A DNA stretch of 64,000 nucleotides, from the NCBI GenBank assembly GCA_944548615.1, contig OX155963.1, positions 28,909,659-28,973,658 on the forward strand, read 5' to 3'. Each line of letters begins with the position of its first letter. Positions within the stretch are counted from its first letter, which is position 1. Shown piece by piece: positions 24,694-36,925 of this stretch. The notes under the pieces were generated by a model. That model worked only from the letters and a program-made list of their open reading frames with translations, did not search any database and had not been told where the DNA came from. The position numbers were made by a program, and so were the translations under genes. Source of the DNA: Micropterix aruncella (lineage: Eukaryota; Arthropoda; Insecta; Lepidoptera; Micropterigidae).

Positions 24694-24882
24694 CTCGGCC
24701 CCTTACCCACGTGTTCAGATCACACGTATTGCATTTAATGAACACCAATGCACTGAAACCAAAAAGTGATAGAAATCCTAATCCTTTAACCATAGGATTC
24801 CATCCCGTTTTGGTTTCAGTGCATTAGTGTTCAATAAATACAATACGTGTGATTTGAGCATGTGGGCGAGGGACCGAGAAAT
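24694..24882. repeat. Imperfect hairpin with about 72-bp arms
   Basis: The left arm (24694-24766) contains CAGATCACACGTATTGCATT and CCAATGCACTGAAACCAAAA. The right arm (24811-24882) is its near complement (TTTTGGTTTCAGTGCATTAG ... AATACGTGTGATTTG). The loop is about 45 bp. Arms are roughly 85% matched by eye. It could be a foldback MITE. Confidence 0.7.
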
Positions 24883-24889
24883 TGGCGCA

Positions 24890-25478
24890 GCTATAGGGAC
24901 TGTCCCACACCCCAGCACACGCGGTTTATGAATGAGTTCTGCCCGACTAGACTGCCCGAAGAAGTCACGATATACTAATGGGGTCATTGGTACTAAATGT
25001 TGTTTTAGCCTGTAAGTTGATTTTGTAAAAAATAAAATATACAATAATATTAAAATATAAATGTTATGATGCAGATGATATGATAAAGATAATAAAATAT
25101 ACAAAAGAAATTAATGGTGACAATAGCGCCACTGGCCTGTCGGTTATATTATAAGCGGAAAAGGTGAATCGGAAATGGCCGGTTGAGTGTCGTTTCGGTT
25201 GGCTGAGCAAAGGAAGTGGGGTCTCGTAGCAGTCGGACACGTGCCTGCCAACAAGGAGGGAATTTAAACAAAAACAAAAGGACGTAATATATTCAACAAC
25301 CGCTGCGGAACAAAGGTAACACGAGCGAAGAAATATTGAAAATTATAAACGATGCGATTCCTATCTGACTCATAATATGGCGGCTACGATTTAAATTGCA
25401 TTCGAACAATTAAAAAAACTAAAACAAAACGGTTCGTGTGAAGTAATGCTTTTTCATCTTTTGTTATTATTATTGTTA
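24890..25478. other. Spacer, no gene seen
   Basis: Includes a GC-richer stretch at 25130-25270. No ORF with recognisable motifs. Confidence 0.4.
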
Positions 25479-25915
25479 TTATAGCGTGGGGCTCATGTAC
25501 AAAAACAACAATGGACCGACTATTAAAAGCACAAAAGTTACTAATAAGAGTCATAAACAAAAAGCCACCTCGGTACAGTTCAAACCAGCTCTTTGCGGAG
25601 TTTAAGGTTTTGGATATCTGCCAGCTATTTATTAAGCAATGCCTTGTAAGCTTTCACAAAACTAAAGAGTACAGAGCAAGAAGTCAACAATTGTACTTAA
25701 CGAGAAATGCTGGTAAGGAATTTTTCACAATTCCAAAGGTTAAAAGCACATTTGCCCGAAGACAATGTTTTTTTATCGCCCCGAAAGTTTACAACTCACT
25801 ATGTGAAACCACGAAAAACGTGAAAAATTATGTAACTTTTAAAGGTAAAGCAAAAAACTGGCTTCTAGATATTGGGCGTTCAAAAACTAAAGACCTTATT
25901 AATACTGTAGGGTGA
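25479..25915 (+). pseudogene. Retrotransposon polyprotein C-terminal fragment
   Basis: Reads AWGSCTKTTMDRLLKAQKLL then INKKPPRYSSNQLFAEFKVL, matching in order the post-RT region of the ORF at 14.2-16.5 kb (GWGGCSKTI ... QKSILKIIMRKPYRYPSENLF). No RT catalytic motifs remain because of 5' truncation. The frame is open to its natural stop (GRSKTKDLINTVG), so this is a fairly young truncated insertion, not a gene. Confidence 0.75.
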
Positions 25916-26430
25916 ATATTTAAAAAAATATGTATTTGTAAAATTGTGCAATATTACATATCATTTTCTTAAACATATATACTAGAATGTAGTGTTTATT
26001 CATATATTTGTATATATTATTACTTATTTTCCACTTAAATTTATTGTATATAATGTAAAGTTTACTTTTTTTTTAGCCCTTAATTGCATACATATATATT
26101 TATTTTTTCTACTTTAAATTTTACTTTAATTTGTGTAAACAACACATTTGTTAGATTTAGAAATATTTAAAATTGATCACCTTCGTCAGTTCGCGAGTTA
26201 CAAAAATACAGTTGGTATAACACAGCACAGCCAGAGACAGACCTTCTAGGTCTAGTTGGTTGTGCGATTTCGCCTCATTCGGATATGCTAGCATATATAT
26301 ATTTATATGCATAGAGCTATGTTTTTCGCTATAATAATGTTTGTTCTTAATTATTCCTCATGTACAACAGTATGCATGTCCTTGTATTTTTTTGTTCTTG
26401 TACGTTATAAATAAATAAATAAATAAATAA
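25479..26430 (+). mobile_element. Daphne-like retrotransposon, 3' fragment
   Basis: C-terminal coding piece (25479-25915), a 3' UTR with a diverged terminal motif (CTTCTAGGTCTAGTTGGTTG near 26248) and an (ATAA)n tail at 26406-26431. Heavily 5'-truncated. Confidence 0.65.
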
Positions 26431-26439
26431 AATTTCCGA

Positions 26440-26725
26440 GGACTGGATTTTCACACAGTGGTATCTGGAGAAACACATGCCACGTAGCCCGTAGCGCACC
26501 GTTTGCTTTTACAGAAAAATGCTCGCTGGCGATCTGCGGTACGAGCCTTGCTCTTCGTTCCTTCTAGAATAACGCTTGACGGCCTGGAGCCTACACAAAG
26601 CCATACATTCCTCATGTACATGCTGAAAGTAATAAAATGGAGGTTCCTGAGTTACTTGTACATGCGCAATCTTATGGATACTTTTCTCAGCTGTACCCAA
26701 ACACATATATCTCACCTTTCGTGAT
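26440..26725. other. Spacer, no gene seen
   Basis: No supported feature between the two retrotransposon fragments. Confidence 0.4.
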
Positions 26726-26727
26726 GG

Positions 26728-27345
26728 GAATGATAGGCTTTTTTTTTTTTTTTTTATTTGAAAAAACCACAGATTTACGTACTAGAGATAATATTACATT
26801 AAGTTTTTTGATATAAATCTAAAAACATTTTCTATTTATTGATAATTTACCTACATTGTTATACTCTTATAATACCTTAAATATTTTATTTTAATTTCAG
26901 TTTGGTTTTTTTTAGTCTGTTATTTTTGCAGAGGCGAGTTGCTTGAATTGTGATTTACTTAGAAACATACCATCAAAGCAATTTACAATATTCACATATG
27001 AGTGCATTATACGGGGCACCGGCGAGAATAGAGCGTTATTGGTTGAACAATGCGGCGGGCGGAAGACATCACAACGACGATTTCTGTGGATCGACGGAAC
27101 GTTCAGCGTTAAACAACTGAGCAGATCAGGGCAGTCGAGCTTGTGGGTAAAGAGTGAATTAATGAGGAGAAGATCTATAAGAGTACGTCTCATCTTCAGA
27201 GATTGACATTCAAAAAAGTGAGTTTGGGCGTTGTAATCGGTGAATTCTATTTCGTGAAAGAATTTAAAACGCATCCACCTCAGAATTGTTTTCTGAACTC
27301 TCTCAAGCTCTTTCAGGATTCCTGACACTTGAGCAGTTGGAGGTA
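26728..27345 (-). mobile_element. Jockey-like retrotransposon 3' fragment (minus)
   Basis: The T-rich run at 26738-26756 is read as the poly(A) tail of a minus-strand insertion. The coding remnant at 26912-27328 precedes it in the right order. 5'-truncated. Confidence 0.55.
26912..27328 (-). pseudogene. Jockey-like polyprotein C-terminal fragment
   Basis: Reads LERVQKTILRWMRFKFFHEI, then QSLKMRRTLIDLLLINSLFT and VPSIHRNRRCDVFRPPHCST. This pattern (LExVQxxxLRW, RRxxxDLxxLxxxLxGxxDC) is the region after the RT thumb in jockey/R1-type elements, as also seen at 30.4 and 51.9 kb. There is no RT core. Confidence comes from the order of motifs. Confidence 0.65.
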
Positions 27346-27359
27346 TCGACTACAATGGG

Positions 27360-27720
27360 TGAATCGTCGCCTCAGGTAATTTTAACGATAATGATCGTTT
27401 TGTCTCCAGTGAGGTGAGCGTAGAAGACTTAGGAACAATACAAACTACCGTCCAGCAAAGCCAACGTGCCCTTCAGAGGCCAACGCCTTACGGCGAGACA
27501 CTAGAAAGGTGAGACAGAGGGCTGCCTCGCTCCCTGACTACCAGTTTTGGCAGGATATCTCCGTCTGGAATTAATCATCAGGATACTTCCGTCCTCCCGA
27601 CTGGTTACGGGTCGAAAGTAGCTTGCGCGGCCTTTGCATGTTGTATCACAGCGGTAATTCAGTATGAATTTATCGCGGACCTGGGCGTCCTTTGCCCGTC
27701 ATACCACACGGGATCGGGTA
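27360..27720 (-). repeat. Family D repeat, copy 3 (inverted)
   Basis: Reverse complement of the family D blocks: GAGGTGAGCGTAGAAGACTT, CCAACGCCTTACGGC, GACTGGTTACGGGTCG and ACACGGGATCGGGTA. Diverged from copies 1 and 2 with small insertions. Confidence 0.65.
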
Positions 27721-27876
27721 TATTTGATAATAGTATATAATAAAAGATAATATAAACTTTACTATTAGAATTGATGAGAAGGCTGAACAATATATAATAT
27801 CAAATTTTCTGTATCAATACATTCAGACTGAGTTGTCGTAGGAACTAGATTCTTATTTTATTATTCTTTATATCTT

Positions 27877-28394
27877 ATCCATGTACCCCATTCCGACCCC
27901 AAATCCTCTATTTATGCCTCTATCGTTATGCCATTAGCGAAGAAATAAAAAAGTAGGAGGAGCTAGCTGACACAGAAATGTGTTTACAAAATGTAAGTAA
28001 AACTATTCTTGGGAGGCACATTAGAAGTCTCATAAGATTATGCTACGTGATCTTATTTCCAACCTTCTTTTATTTTATTGTTTGTCTTATCGTGTACCAT
28101 ATCCTGCCCCCAAATTCCCTACATACGCCTCTGTCGTTATACCATTAAAGAAGTAATAAATAACTAAGACGAGGTAGCTGACAAAGTAATGCGTTTCCAA
28201 TTTAAATCAATTTTTTATGGAGGGGAATATTAGAAGTTTTATCTTACCCATGTACCCCCATCCTGCCTCCAAATCCCCTATCCATGCCCCTGTTGCCATG
28301 GCATTAGTAAAGGAATAAATAAGTAGGAGGAGGTAACTGACACAGAAACGTGTTTCCAATTTAAGTCCAATTATTCTCGAGGGGCATATTAGAA
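27877..28394 (+). repeat. Tandem repeat, three units of about 150 bp (family E)
   Basis: Units near 27877-28033, 28091-28238 and 28245-28394 each run from a TTATCCATGTACCCC-type start, through AAATCCCCTA...ATGCC...GCCATTA and TAGCTGACA, to GGGGCATATTAGAAG. Spacing varies (the first two units are separated by an extra ~57 bp). No ORF. Confidence 0.75.
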
Positions 28395-28625
28395 GCGCAC
28401 GCACTCAGTTGCATAATGCACGCTCGGAGCGAGCGGCGCGTGACGTCATCAGGTAAAAAATGTCCGACATGACAGTGGAAAAGGTGAGGCGTCACGCCTG
28501 GGATCGTTTTCTTCCAGCCAACCGGATGAGCGCTCTCGACGCGGGCGCGCGCGCTGATTAGTTGATTGATCACGATCAATCGGCCGCGTTGCTGGCAACC
28601 GAACCGGATCTGGCAACAGTATCTG
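28395..28625. other. GC-rich patch with a CRE-like site
   Basis: Locally GC-rich DNA with repeated CGCGC words and the palindrome TGACGTCA at 28441-28448 (a CREB/ATF-type site if functional). No exon or ORF with recognisable motifs is attached, so a promoter role is speculative. Confidence 0.35.
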
Positions 28626-28671
28626 AAATAATAGTAAAAACACATTCTTAAAAAGCTTTTATTAAAATGCT

Positions 28672-28965
28672 ATGTCCCGAGCCAACCCTCGGTGCAGCAG
28701 CCATGTCATAGTGGAACTTAGATCGGACTATCATAATTGAATGCTACACAGAATATCTGTTTCTGTGCTGTTTGCCTTTGAGGAGTACCCACGTCGGGAG
28801 CCAACCCTGGGTGCAGTAGCCATGGTATAGTGAAATTTAGAACGGGCTATCATAATTAAATGCGTATACAAAATTGTGTGTCTGTGCTGATGACCGTGGA
28901 AGAGTAGCCTCGTCGGGAGCAGATCCTGGTTGTAGTATCAGGTTGGCTGGAAGAAAACTATCAGG
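28672..28965 (+). repeat. Tandem repeat, about 120-bp unit (family F)
   Basis: Two units and a partial third. Each begins TCGGGAGCCAACCCTGGGTG or a close variant, then GCCATGGTATAGTG, ATCATAATTAAATGC, TCTGTGCTG. A reverse-oriented relative lies at 63655-63830. Confidence 0.7.
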
Positions 28966-30030
28966 TTGTAGTAGCATTGTCATCGGAACTGAACCAACGT
29001 GTAAAATTTTAACTACATAGGATACGAGGAAATGGTACATAGGAAAAAGGAAATTTGACCTTAATAAACATACTAACATGCATTGCTAGGGGAATAAAAT
29101 CTTGTCAAAAAAGAGCTATAACAAGCCCAGGTTAAGTTCACTAAGCACTTGCCGCGGCTGTTCACAAGAGTCAGCAAGCGACACGTGCTTAGTAATTTGT
29201 GGTGGAGTTAGTCGCTTGTTTCTAAGTAAATAAAATCGACTACTATTCACTCGCACTGGCAGTTGCACTAATAATGTGTGCCAAGACGTGGAAACCTTGG
29301 GAATCACATTTCCACGAGTGGAAACGCCATAGAAACATATTATTCGTTTTACTCGATATAAATCGATACGAAATGGTTATATCGAAATGTCAAACGTCTT
29401 GACAGTTAACAGTTCCCTTTTTCTTTATCGTTTAAAGCCACGAGAATAAGCGTTTCCGCCAAAACACTGATAGCCTAAAAATAAACCCACCATTTGTCTT
29501 GGATAATTACGATTAATTAAAAAGGGAGTATAACAAATAAAAATATTATTAAGATAGAAATTTATAATATACTACGCTAGTAAAGCGCAATAAATCTAGC
29601 GAATTATTCCACACATTTCACTACATTTATATTTTTATTTGACACAAATCGTCTATGGGTTGACAATTTCGATCTAGATAAAATCAGCCTATACGGTAAC
29701 CGCCATTTTACTTTGGGCGTACGCCGACTAGGCAGTCGATCCTTTGGCACGCTTTGGACCCCTAATCTTATTCGGTAAGTCGTTTAAATTGAAATATTCG
29801 GGAATGCGGTGATGGTTTGCGATAAGTGCACGTAGTTTTCTGTGAATTCACATCGCGTTTGCCTTTTTGGAAATGAGGGAACGTGGCATGAACACGTGCT
29901 CACTGGGAGTTGGGAAAAGAGCCGATCCGCGCTTTCCTTTCCTAATTACCGGCAAAAAGGGAGTTTCCGTGAGAGGCGAAGCTAATACGTGGCGTTTTTG
30001 TGGTTATATCCAGGGGTTCTTCGGGGATAC
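28965..30030. other. Spacer with exon-like patch
   Basis: Mostly without features. The stretch 29690-29775 is GC-richer and ends at a good splice donor (TTCG|GTAAGT, GT at 29775), beginning with GCCATTTTACTTTGGGCG. It could be a first exon, but nothing downstream supports it. Confidence 0.25.
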
Positions 30031-30036
30031 AACTTC

Positions 30037-31410
30037 TTTTTTTTTATTTTTTTTTTTATTTTTTTTTTATATTTTTTTTTATTTTATTTTTATTTTTTTT
30101 TATTATTTTTAAGGAAACATACAGCTGTTACAATAAATTTGTTACAGAATTATTAAGTTAAAAAAAATAAAGCTAATTACATGTTTCCACTTAAACATTC
30201 ATAATTTAAACACAACAATATTTTTTTTTGAAGAATTAACTAACACTCATAGGGACTGGTGGGAACTGGGAAGAAAGGAGTCATAAAGGTAAATAAAATT
30301 TTATGTAAATACACGTTCCATAATATAGACATACATATTATTGAAAGATATTCTTGAATAAATATTATTTATTATATATTATATATTGCGATTACAATGA
30401 TAAATCAATACCATCATTAATAATTGCTTTCTTAAGAGCGAATGATGACGTATTGAATACGTCAACATCGCCGAGCTGCGTATTACAAATTTTACATACC
30501 CTATACATGAAACAGTTTTGTGCATAATTAGTACTAACCTGCGGTAGGTGGAATAACTCCGTTTGGCGAGTGAGTCGCGATGGTACACGGAAAGATATCA
30601 TTCCAAGAAGATCAGAACAATCAATATAACCTGCCAATATTTTATGGAAAAACACCACGTCTGCGCATTTTCTTCTTGATTGTAATGATTGAAGCCCATG
30701 AAAAGCAGCTGCTTCGTTGTGATTGGGAAAGGACAAGAAGGAGCGATAATTCAAATGTTTCAGGAACACATTTTGAATACGTTCAATTCTCTTATGTGAA
30801 CATTATAACTAGGAGACCATATTTGAGAAGCATATTCGAGGTGACTCCGGACGAAAGCGTAGTACAAGAGTAATAGAGAATTTTTAACTGCGAAATGTGT
30901 TGAAGTTCGAAGTACAAAACCTAACATACTATATGCTTTTTTCGTGATGTTATCTATGTGGGAGTTATATAATAACTTACTATCTAAAAGAACACCTAGA
31001 TCCCGGATTGCATTTTTCTTGGTTATCGAGAAACCATTGACAGTATAAATAAATGGTAGAACATTGTTTTGCCGCGTAAAACTAACGGTAGCACATTTCG
31101 CAGCATTCAGGAATAAACGATTCGAGGCGCAATAAAGAGATAGTCTATATAGATCATCCTGGACCAATTGACAGTCGTCAAGGGAATTAACAGGTGCGTA
31201 CATTTTCATATCGTCAGCAAAAAGTAAAAACTTACAAAATTTAAAACAGGTATTTATGTCATTGATATAAAGTGTAAATAGAAGGGGCCCTAAAATGCTA
31301 CCCTGTGGCACACCCGAGGATATACTTGTCCAGTCGGACTTAAATCCTCCAAATTTTGAATGTTGGAAGCATTCGAAATTTGAATTATTTCGTAATGTCA
31401 CCTTCATTTA
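30037..31410 (-). mobile_element. Jockey-like retrotransposon, 5'-truncated (minus)
   Basis: A T-rich tract at 30037-30112 on the plus strand is the expected poly(A) tail of a minus-strand copy. It precedes a 3' UTR, then the coding remnant 30392-31407. The RT begins abruptly before its GVPQGS motif, so the copy is 5'-truncated at about 31410. Confidence 0.75.
30392..31407 (-). pseudogene. Jockey-like reverse transcriptase, partial, one frameshift
   Basis: Reads SSGVPQGSILGPLLFTLYIN, FCKFLLFADDMKMYA (catalytic FADD), CATVSFTRQNNVLPF, IRDLGVLLDSKLLY and SHLEYASQIWSPSY. A 1-nt loss near 30775-30785 then shifts the frame between HIREL and ERIQNVFLKHLNYR. The last part (SRRKCADVVFFHKILAG ... FRVPSR) runs to the stop at 30392. 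Fingers and the upstream endonuclease are lost. Only the single shift damages the retained part, so the insertion is fairly young. Confidence 0.85.
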
Positions 31411-31742
31411 TAAAACGGCTTTGCCGAAGTGATCAAAGTGTTTTATTTTTGATTTTTCGCTTTAATTCGCCTCAATTGGAGGCATTTTGTGTTGCAAAAG
31501 GATTAGCTTATTTTTTTGAGATATATGGATGAATTGTGATAGTTAGTCGACTGCAAAAGGACCCTTTTAAACTTACATTGCACAGTCGAAAGTCGTGCAC
31601 ATCCGCAAAAATGTCTCATTCAAATATTAGCATTTCCCGATCCAAGCTGGGATTTCCTTCGCTGCTTTTTAAGTAGCTTTTACTATTTTTATTTTAAATG
31701 AAAATATCATCCTATAAACGGATTTCTTTACAAACCTTATCA

Positions 31743-31923
<181 letters not shown>

Positions 31924-32371
31924 AGTCCGGGGTTGGAAGTGCCCGGGGTCGGTTGTTCCGATGGATATAGCTCCGAGATGAAAAGAGATAGCAACATGCA
32001 TGAGGTGCGATACACTTCGCTAAGCTCGCGCGCTGACACGGCAGCCATTTTAGTTGTGCCCGCGCCAGCCAGGGAGTGGGTGTATATCAAGTGACTTTTA
32101 ATGCTACGTGAGTAAATATTTTCGTATTTATACTTTTTGGTCTAACTCGATATAATGTTAACCTATTGATGAGTGAGTGGTTTTGGATTGTTGAGAGAAC
32201 ATTCGGGTATCGTTTCCCAGTGTCGTATTTTGAAATAATTGTATTATTGAACATGATTTTATATAAATAAACAAAAAACGGAACTTGGGGTTGAATGTTC
32301 CTTTTTTTTGGGGCTGGTTGTGCCGCGGAACAATCAACCCCAATATGACATATTGTTTGTTACTTTTCAGA

Positions 32372-34329
32372 ATGCGAAATTTCAAACGGAAATCTCACCG
32401 AGGAACAACATCGGTGGAGCTGATGGAAAGAGCAGCTGAGGCTGTAATAAAAGACGGCCAAAAGATAAAAACTGTTGCAAGAGATCTAGAAATATGCCAT
32501 ATGACGCTGCGTCGCTTTGTTAACAAAATAAAAGCTGGTCAATCACCTAAAGTGGTCTACAAACCTAGACAAGTCTTTACAAAAGAGCAAGAAGAAAAAC
32601 TGTCACAATACATCTTGAAATGCTCCGTGATTTTCTTCGGTCTGCTGCCAGATGAAGTCCGAAAGTTGCGTACGAATGTGCGGTCAAGTTTAAAATATCA
32701 TATATCCCGAAATCGTGGCACAAGAACGAGAAAGCTGGGCCAGACTGGTTCACGGGCTTTTTAAAAAGAAATCCTTCTTTAGCTATAAGAACTCCTGAAG
32801 CGACCAGTGCAGACCGAGCATCTGCATTCAATCGTCATAATGTGGAAGACTTCTTCAAAAAACTTGGTGACGTTCTTTTGCAACATAAGTTGCCACCTTC
32901 CAGAATATGGAACCTGGACGAAACCGGTGTTACCACCGTTATGAAACCAAAGAAAATTGTGGCTACTAAAGGTATTAAACAAGTTGGTGCCATTGTATCT
33001 GCAGAGCGTGGAACATTAGTGACCGTTGAACTAGCAGTAAGTGCAGCCGGAAATACGATTCCGCCGATGTTCATCTTCCCACGTCTAAAATACAAAGATA
33101 TCTTTCTTCGCGACGGTCCTCCTGAATCTATTGGAGCCGGAAATAGCTCGGGATGGATGACGGCCACAGAGTTCCTTACTTTTATGGACCATTTTATAAA
33201 GCACACGAAGCCAACACCAGAACAACCAGTTCTGCTATTGTTAGACAACCATTCATCGCACATAAATATCGAGGTGGTTTGCAAAGCAAAAGCTAATTCA
33301 GTGATTATGCTGTCATTTCCGCCACATTGCACGCACCGCCTGCAACCCCTTGATGTCGGTGTGAATGGACCACTAAAGTCCTACTGTGCAAGAGCACAGG
33401 ATTACTGGCTTCGCAATAATCCAGGAAAGACTATGTCAATATACGAAATTCCTGGCATCGTGAAATTTGCTTTACCCCAGGCAGCGACTCCCACCAACAT
33501 AATAAACGCTTTTAAGAAGTCAGGAATATATCCTTTTAATCCAAGCAACTTCACTGATGAAGACTTTTCCCCATCTTTTATGACCGATCGTCCAATGCCT
33601 GCCGGAATTATCCCTGAAACGATCTCTTCTGTAGTCGAGGCCCCTAAGAAAAATATTGAGCCACAATCTGGGCCATCTAACACTCCAGATGAACCTGTGC
33701 AAAATGATGAGCCACAACCTGGGCCATCTAACGCTCCAGATGAACCTGTGCAAAATAATGAGCCACAACCTGGATCATCTACCGCTCCAGATATTTCGGA
33801 TATTGTAGAAGCTGACAATGAGCCAGGGCTTACATCTGAAATTGAAGAAGATTCTAGGTTTTCCCCTGAAATGATCAAACCATTTCCAAAAGCTCCTCCT
33901 AGATTGCCAACGGCGACTAAAAGACGCATAAGAAAGTCAGCAATACTTACAGATACGCCCGAAAAGAATGCACTAGCTGAAGAGCAATCAAAGAAAAAGA
34001 AAACTGAAAACGAACAGGGTCAAAAAGGAAAAGGCCCTAAAGGAAAAGGAAAAGGCAAGACCACCAGTCTGGAAAAAAAGAAAAAAGGGCCCAAAGAAGC
34101 TGCGAAACGAAAAGTTCTACAGGATGATGAAAGCGAGAATGAATATGATGCCTTGGAATGGTTCTGCATAATTTGCTGCGACTCGTATTCCAATTCACAG
34201 CCTAGAGAGTAGTGGATCGAATGTATGATGTGCAAAAATTGGGCACACTTAAAATGTTTGGACCAAGACGATGCTGCATACGTGTGCCCGAATTGCGAAT
34301 CGGACGAGGAAAACGACGTTGATGAATAG
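32372..34329 (+). pseudogene. pogo/Tigger-like transposase with PHD finger, two lesions
   Basis: Starts MRNFKRKSHRGTT at 32372, just after an acceptor-like TTACTTTTCAG, so an upstream 5' UTR intron is possible. Order of parts: pipsqueak-type HTH (TVARDLEICHMTLRRFVNKI), CENP-B-like domain, and DDE_1 core with aspartates in WNLDETG (32917-32919), LLLDNHSSH (33244-33246) and LQPLDVGVNG (33352-33354). A 17-residue repeat of type EPQPGPSNAPDEPVQN occurs about three times (33655-33790), followed by a Lys-rich stretch and a PHD-type finger. Two lesions: one base lost near 32667-32669 (before AYECAVKFK), and TAG at 34210-34212 inside the PHD finger (PRE*WIECMMCKNWAHLKC). The finger then finishes in frame (YVCPNCESDEEND) at 34329. 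Otherwise it is the best preserved pogo gene here. Confidence 0.9.
33655..33790 (+). repeat. 51-bp in-frame coding repeat
   Basis: Three successive units of 17 residues (GPSNxPDEPVQNxEPQP type) lie between the catalytic core and the Lys-rich tail of the transposase. They are acidic and proline-rich, probably an unstructured linker. Confidence 0.85.
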
Positions 34330-34908
34330 ATACGAGACTTTAATTATAAACCCAAAAGAGAAGTGATGACGGCGATTTTTGATCTCAACACAATAATTTT
34401 GTATGATTCTTAAGTTCCTGATTATTCCAATTGAAGTTCCTGTTACATTTAATGATAGGTAATTGTAGAATGTTTTAAAAATAATTTTGTTTTTAGTTTG
34501 CATTAAGATATGTCTAATTGTTTTCTTTTGTTGTATGAATGTTATAATTTGCATTCCAAGACTGATTAATAAGTACAAGCGAAACTTTATAATAAATGAT
34601 ACACATATAACCAATCCAGCATTTCATTTCAAATGTAGTGACTAAAAACTGGCCAAATAAACATACAGAACAACCAACCTCAGCAAAGTAACAACCAGCC
34701 CCATTTTGGGGTCAGTTGTTCCTTTCCAACTTACCCTAATAAAACGATCCCGAGCAAAAAACTATTAGAGCGTACGATACATTGTCTATATACTAATGAT
34801 CAGTGATAAATAACGCTGTACCTCATGTAATACTCTTAAAGGTAAGACTTATGTTTCATACTTTTTTCTTAGATTGTTTGAAAATCGGAACTTCCAACCC
34901 CGGTCTCC

Positions 34909-35128
<220 letters not shown>

Positions 35129-35166
35129 ATATTTTAAGGGTGTAAATTTTTAAAAATAATTTTCAT

Positions 35167-35919
<753 letters not shown>

Positions 35920-35929
35920 GTGCCTCCTG

Positions 35930-36625
35930 TGACCGGTGATACAATTGAAAAATCACTACTTTACAGGACAGCCCAAACAATATTTAAAAAATTCTAGTTC
36001 ATGAACGAAGTGGGTTAGGTTACATTTAAGTACCTTCTTTTGTAGATCGAAACATCCACTTTCATTCTGTTTTTATATTTTTGTGGTAAATATTATACTT
36101 TTGAAGTAATTCATGAAAAACTCGCAGTTGTACCCTTTTTAATTTCTAATATGTGATAAAATTACGTGATAAATGATACAAGTACAGTTAAATCATGTTG
36201 CACATTTATGTTGTCTTTGTGTAAAGTGATATACAAGAAGTGAAAAAATCCAATAACTAATAAGAATATGTTCAAAACACAATGTAGCTCAAACAAATGA
36301 TAAAAATAATACTCCAAAGATTCGAATTTTTTACTTCAGTCTTCTATTTTCATATTTTACCTGAATTGTATCAGTTTGCTAAAATTCTAGTCTTTATAAA
36401 AATGTGTTAAATGATACAAGTCCAGTTATATCCTGCATTAAAATACCTATGTATGGTGGAAATGAATACAAGTTTTAGAAAAATACTTAACGTTTATTAA
36501 AGTCTTCAAAATTATGAAATTACTTACAAATAAGGCACAGTTTTATCAAAATTATAAGAAGTAAATAGAGATCTTTTTAAATGCAATTAGTCTTAAACTT
36601 AAATACTTAGAAATGACACAGATCA
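35930..36625. repeat. Subterminal repeats of DUF7869 element 2, left side
   Basis: Recurring TGATACAA-type words near 35937, 36175, 36227 and 36412 (AATGATACAAGT twice), plus AATGACACAGATC near 36612. They mirror words on the right side (39586-40340) and are candidates for transposase binding sites. Confidence 0.5.
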
Positions 36626-36925
36626 ATCTTACGCAGCTATCACAATAATCAAAGTGAACCTACTCAGTACAAAACATAACAGCACAGCCATTGTGTGAAT
36701 CCTTAAAAAAATCTAGAAAAATAATAAACATCAAAATTGCTAACACTTTAAAACTTACACAGTACAGTTAACAGCTGTTAACCTATCCTATAGGCAGTAA
36801 TTCGACTCTATGAGTGAGGTAAAAGAATGAAGAGAACAAAGAAGTACGTAGGTACCTACTTAAATCAAAATAAAACCTTTAATAGGTCTTGGGAGTTAGA
36901 TGAACATAACTATCATATCATAAAA

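Noticed and set aside
28207..29307. Several 60-95 residue minus-strand ORFs across 28.2-29.3 kb
   Set aside because: They run through tandem repeat units and differ between units, so they are not conserved proteins.
30580..30873. 97-residue plus-strand ORF
   Set aside because: Antisense to the jockey-like reverse transcriptase remnant.
33402..33929. Minus-strand ORF of 175 residues antisense to the pogo transposase
   Set aside because: A shadow of the repetitive Pro/Glu-rich coding region on the other strand; no domain.
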